The translations under genes were made by a program, and so were the position numbers. Source: an uncultured Ruminococcus sp. (lineage in GTDB: Bacteria; Bacillota; Clostridia; Lachnospirales; Lachnospiraceae). Taken from it: a stretch of 9,053 nucleotides of DNA. The stretch is from positions 1 to 9,053 of the forward strand of contig CAKRLG010000039.1 of NCBI GenBank assembly GCA_934359255.1, in the 5' to 3' direction. The notes under the pieces were generated by a model that was not told the DNA's origin, made no database searches, and was given only the letters and a program-made list of their open reading frames with translations. Of the stretch, positions 7,406 through 9,053 are shown piece by piece (the stretch's first letter is position 1; each line of letters begins with the position of its first letter).

Positions 7406-8260
7406 TCACCGTTTCGGTTGATACCTCATATCCGACACCGTATATACCGTAATAAACGCCTTCGGATCTTCACGGTTCATATAGTTCATCAGTTTCTGGT
7501 ACTCGCCTTTATCTACAATTGTAATAATCTCGTTTCTTTTTTCCATATTATAGGCTCCGATCGACTCATAGATCGTCGCACCACTATGCAGATCGTGAAT
7601 GATAAACTGACGCAGTTCCTCTTCTTTTTTTGTGATGATACAGACTCTTCGCTTCACGTTATGATTGAAAATAAAGTGATCCAGCACCAATCCGTTAAAA
7701 TATGTTCCAAGGACACTCAATACCACTGTCTTTTTATCGTACACAAGCGCCGCCGACAGCGCCACACACATCCCGGACAACGACATCGCTTTTCCCAGAT
7801 CCATGTGCAGGTATTTGTTCATAATCTTCGCCACAATATCCAATCCGCCGGAAGATGCATTGCGATTAAATAATATACTCAGTCCCACACTGACCACCAG
7901 AATATAACACAGCACATCCAGCTCCTGGCTGTTCGTCATCGAACCGAAATCCGGAAAAATCCTCTCAAACACACCCAGAAACAGTGGGAGCATCACACTG
8001 GTATATACTGTTTTCACCCCAAACTCTCTCCCACAGGTAAAGAACCCGATAATCAACAGCACTACATTCAGGATCATCGTGATTGCCGACAACGGCAATG
8101 GAATAAAATTCGAAAGCACAATACCAAGACCTGATATACTGCTCACAGAAGCATGGCTCGGTACAAGAAAGAAATAAACCGCCGCAGCAATAATGGCTAC
8201 CGCAACCGTTAATATACTTGTCTCTTTGATGATATTCTTATAATCTGTTGTTAACTTCAT
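7406..8260 (-). CDS. YitT-family membrane protein with DUF2179 domain, 284 aa
   Basis: Five or six membrane segments span about residues 15-196. They include the family's GLGIVLSNF region, ILFNRNASSGGLDIVAKIM (near 130-147, a conserved SSGG-D motif) and a KTVVLSVLGTYFNG segment. A soluble C-terminal DUF2179 domain follows (about 205-276: CIITKKEEELRQFI, the GATIYESIGAY loop, and EYQKLMNYMNREDPKAFITV). Length and order match the standard YitT_membrane-DUF2179 protein. Its function is not established; the tail resembles a small ligand-sensing fold. Start 8260 has AGGAG about 12 nt upstream, a long but usable spacing. A TATAAT box lies about 35 nt upstream. It is the first gene of a possible YitT-alkD run. 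Confidence 0.93.
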   Translation of the reverse strand: MKLTTDYKNIIKETSILTVAVAIIAAAVYFFLVPSHASVSSISGLGIVLSNFIPLPLSAITMILNVVLLIIGFFTCGREFGVKTVYTSVMLPLFLGVFERIFPDFGSMTNSQELDVLCYILVVSVGLSILFNRNASSGGLDIVAKIMNKYLHMDLGKAMSLSGMCVALSAALVYDKKTVVLSVLGTYFNGLVLDHFIFNHNVKRRVCIITKKEEELRQFIIHDLHSGATIYESIGAYNMEKRNEIITIVDKGEYQKLMNYMNREDPKAFITVYTVSDMRYQPKR

Positions 8261-8294
8261 GATTTTTCAGTTCTCCTGCTTATTTTTCCAGTCT

Positions 8295-8300
8295 ATTATA
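8295..8300 (-). promoter_or_regulatory. Predicted -10 box for the YitT gene
   Basis: A perfect TATAAT reads on the minus strand, placing transcription start near 8288 and leaving a leader of about 28 nt. No good -35 is seen 17 bp upstream (TTTCTT). It sits just after repeat R1, whose terminator would shield it from upstream transcription. Confidence 0.5.
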
Positions 8301-8349
8301 GTACAGATTTTCACGATAAGAAACAGAAAATTCCAGAATTTTTTCATGT

Positions 8350-8403
8350 ACAGAAAAACCCCGGAAACCTTACGGTTCCGGGGGAACTTACAGTTGGACA
8401 CAA
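8350..8403. repeat. Direct repeat R1 (copy 1 of terminator-bearing element)
   Basis: The first 34 nt are identical to those of the copy at 8946, and 16 of the next 20 positions also match. The shared part runs through TTGGACACAA; flanking sequences are unrelated. In this copy a second hairpin follows: AACTTACAGTTG (8385-8396) pairs with CAATTGTAAGTT (8401-8412) around GACA, with one G-T pair. The two copies bracket the small-peptide locus. Confidence 0.9.
8354..8383 (-). terminator. Intrinsic terminator within R1
   Basis: CCCCGGAAACC and GGTTCCGGGG form a 10-bp GC-rich stem with one bulged A and a TTAC loop. On the minus strand TTTTT follows. It would stop minus-strand transcripts arriving from the right, before the YitT promoter. 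Confidence 0.8.
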
Positions 8404-8412
8404 TTGTAAGTT

Positions 8413-8514
8413 ATGTTCTACACTCAATATTTTCTAAACTTCTAAGAAAACATGACTCAAGTTCTCACTATTTTTCTGTAATTTTCTCTATTTGAGAATC
8501 TGCAAACTTTCCAA
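8413..8514. other. AT-rich non-coding stretch, part of the 395-bp gap before the small ORF
   Basis: No credible ORF is seen on either strand. Its only clear structure is the inverted repeat GAATCTGCAA/TTGCAGATTC (8496-8524), two perfect 10-nt arms 9 nt apart. The right arm contains the -35 box of the small-peptide promoter, so it is a plausible operator. Confidence 0.5.
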
Positions 8515-8543
8515 TTGCAGATTCCAACTCTGACTGTTATAAT
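8515..8543 (+). promoter_or_regulatory. Strong predicted promoter of the small-peptide mRNA
   Basis: TTGCAG (8515-8520) and a perfect TATAAT (8538-8543) are exactly 17 bp apart. The start is expected near 8550, giving an mRNA of about 240 nt ending near 8788. The -35 lies in an arm of a perfect 10-bp inverted repeat. Confidence 0.75.
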
Positions 8544-8549
8544 CAAAAC

Positions 8550-8655
8550 ATGGGTGCTACCATAACGGTAGGCGGTTAGTCCTCAACAGGGGGACTGTGA
8601 CCCTCTGATTACATAGAAACTCGAAAGAGAATCCACTGGAAAGGAGGGCTAAGCC
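8550..8655 (+). other. Structured 5' leader of the small-peptide mRNA
   Basis: Predicted hairpins in order are CTACC/GGTAG (8557-8571), AGTCCTC/GGGGACT (8578-8596, one G-U pair) and CTC-GAAA-GAG (8620-8629). CCCTCT (8601-8606) can pair with the Shine-Dalgarno GGAGGG (8643-8648), which would mask it. TAAGCC before the ATG can pair with GGCTTA inside the ORF (8692-8697). A folded leader hiding a strong ribosome binding site is typical of type I toxin mRNAs. Pairings were found by eye, not by energy calculation. Confidence 0.5.
8554..8582 (+). repeat. Left arm of inverted repeat flanking the peptide ORF
   Basis: This arm contains GTGCTACC (8554-8561) and CGGTTAGTCC (8573-8582). Both reappear as reverse complements at 8820-8827 and 8804-8813. 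The spacer between the motifs is 11 nt here and 6 nt in the right arm. It forms the 5' end of the predicted mRNA. Confidence 0.85.
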
Positions 8656-8754
8656 ATGAGTATTGTTGATTTTATAGCAGTAGTGAGCTTCGGCTTAACC
8701 TGCTTTGGTCTTGGATATACCTTTGGCAAGGATAATAATAAACCACAAAAATAG
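8656..8754 (+). CDS. Small hydrophobic peptide, candidate type I toxin (holin-like), 32 aa
   Basis: The peptide is MSIVDFIAVVSFGLTCFGLG followed by YTFGKDNNKPQK. It is one membrane helix (about residues 3-23) with a short polar, lysine-bearing tail. The ribosome binding site AAGGAGGG lies 7 nt before the ATG and is the strongest in the window. It also has a near-consensus promoter, and its stop codon overlaps the terminator stem. Size and topology match type I toxins of the Fst and TxpA/BsrG holin-like groups, which damage membranes. I do not recognise a specific named family, so the toxin role is inferred from topology and the convergent antisense RNA. A harmless membrane microprotein is the alternative. 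Coding reality is likely because of the ribosome binding site, promoter and terminator all being placed correctly. Confidence 0.7.
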   Translation: MSIVDFIAVVSFGLTCFGLGYTFGKDNNKPQK

Positions 8755-8788
8755 CCGCCCTGGTCTGGTAAACTAAGCGGCAATTTTT
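8754..8788. terminator. Bidirectional terminator shared by the peptide mRNA and antisense RNA
   Basis: GCCGC (8754-8758) pairs with GCGGC (8777-8781), and an inner TGGT/ACTA stem (8761-8764 with 8772-8775) adds four pairs, one of them G-U. TTTTT follows on the plus strand (8784-8788). On the minus strand TATTTTT follows (8747-8753). Both transcripts therefore end here and overlap across the hairpin. Confidence 0.75.
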
Positions 8789-8803
8789 GTCAAAACATAT
8801 ATC

Positions 8804-8827
8804 GGACTAACCGTCTATCGGTAGCAC
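8804..8827 (-). repeat. Right arm of inverted repeat flanking the peptide ORF
   Basis: GGACTAACCG (8804-8813) and GGTAGCAC (8820-8827) are the reverse complements of the left-arm motifs. Because the antisense RNA is read from the minus strand, its 5' end carries the same sequence as the mRNA 5' end. Confidence 0.85.
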
Positions 8828-8842
8828 TCTTTTTCTATAATT

Positions 8843-8871
8843 ATATTATCACGCATCTTTAGAAATGTCAA
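8843..8871 (-). promoter_or_regulatory. Strong predicted promoter of the antisense RNA
   Basis: On the minus strand a perfect TTGACA (8866-8871) and TAATAT (8843-8848) are exactly 17 bp apart. It is the best -35 box in the window and points toward the small-peptide gene. Strong constitutive antisense promoters are usual for type I antitoxins. Confidence 0.75.
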
Positions 8872-8945
8872 AATGTTTATTCTACATAGCCCATTCCAAG
8901 CTAACATCGCTATTTCTTTTCATTTAATATTTCTTACTTTGTACA

Positions 8946-8999
8946 ACAGAAAAACCCCGGAAACCTTACGGTTCCGGGGTATCTTACGTTTGGACACAA
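8946..8999. repeat. Direct repeat R2 (copy 2 of terminator-bearing element)
   Basis: This copy matches R1 over 34 identical nt and then 16 of 20, with a period of 596 bp. After GGACACAAT the copies diverge. R2 lacks the second perfect hairpin of R1 and is instead followed by GTTATC-TTAC-GATAAC (9001-9016). Confidence 0.9.
8950..8979 (-). terminator. Intrinsic terminator within R2
   Basis: This is the same CCCCGG/CCGGGG hairpin as in R1, followed by TTTTT on the minus strand. It may end a minus-strand gene lying to the right of the window. The last 53 bases hold minus-strand stop codons in all frames but too little sequence to call a gene. Confidence 0.75.
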
Positions 9000-9037
9000 T
9001 GTTATCTTACGATAACCATATATATAATTTTATCTGC

Positions 9038-9050
9038 TAATCAGTGATTA
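9038..9050. repeat. Small perfect palindrome at the window edge
   Basis: TAATCA and TGATTA flank a single G. It could be an operator half-seen at the edge or chance in AT-rich DNA. Confidence 0.4.
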
Positions 9051-9053
9051 CTC

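Larger units (their letters stand above)
8747..8835 (-). ncRNA. Predicted convergent antisense RNA (~90 nt), candidate antitoxin
   Basis: The minus-strand promoter at 8843-8871 should start transcription near 8835. The RNA would cross the shared terminator and end in the T run at 8747-8751. It overlaps the last codons and the 3' end of the small-peptide mRNA for about 40 nt, where the two are fully complementary. Its 5' end repeats two motifs of the mRNA 5' end (GTGCTACC and CGGTTAGTCC). No ORF with a ribosome binding site is seen in it. This is a structural prediction with no expression evidence. Confidence 0.6.

Noticed and set aside
7370..7873. 167-codon plus-strand ORF opposite YitT
   Set aside because: It is antisense to the DUF2179 and membrane region of a clear YitT gene, with no supporting signals.
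8259..8495. 78-codon plus-strand ORF spanning the YitT promoter and R1
   Set aside because: It runs through the terminator hairpin and AT-rich spacer, has no ribosome binding site and no protein-like pattern.
8350..8999. CRISPR-like or tandem array
   Set aside because: There are only two copies, 596 bp apart, with no regular spacers.

Overview
The window looks like a chromosomal stretch from a low-to-moderate GC Firmicute, most likely a Clostridia/Lachnospiraceae-type gut bacterium. This rests on the product types (YhgE/Pip protein with a TetR partner, a MATE pump starting MTKGNPLKLM, YitT/DUF2179, AlkD), on strong AGGAGG-type ribosome binding sites and on T-tract terminators. The genus is an inference; no rRNA or marker gene is present.

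Layout. Bases 1-170 are non-coding, with a perfect 34-nt palindrome and a terminator. Bases 174-3071 (minus) encode a 965-aa YhgE/Pip-family membrane protein. Its divergent partner is a TetR-family regulator (3460-4059, plus). The 388-bp gap between their starts carries repeated GTCGAC/ATTAGT motifs that are good operator candidates and a promoter for the regulator. The regulator converges on an SGNH/GDSL hydrolase (4209-4862, minus), with a long imperfect hairpin between them. Upstream on the minus strand lie a MATE transporter (5092-6444), an AlkD-type DNA glycosylase (6628-7329) and a YitT/DUF2179 membrane protein (7406-8260). The last three share a strand with no obvious terminator between them, so partial co-transcription is possible.

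The right end (8261-9053) has no large gene but is the most interesting part. A 32-codon membrane-peptide ORF (8656-8754, plus) has a very strong Shine-Dalgarno, a near-consensus promoter (TTGCAG-17-TATAAT) and a structured 105-nt leader. From the other side, a second strong promoter (TTGACA-17-TAATAT, minus strand) drives a predicted ~90-nt RNA. This RNA converges on the ORF and stops at the same bidirectional terminator. The 5' ends of the two transcripts share GTGCTACC and CGGTTAGTCC. The layout resembles a type I toxin-antitoxin locus of the Fst/par kind, except that the shared 5' motifs are inverted rather than direct repeats in the DNA. The locus is bracketed by two ~54-bp near-identical terminator-bearing direct repeats 596 bp apart.

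Three genes (YhgE, TetR, MATE) have in-frame ATGs just upstream whose use would translate through the Shine-Dalgarno; the starts given here are the ones placed correctly after it.
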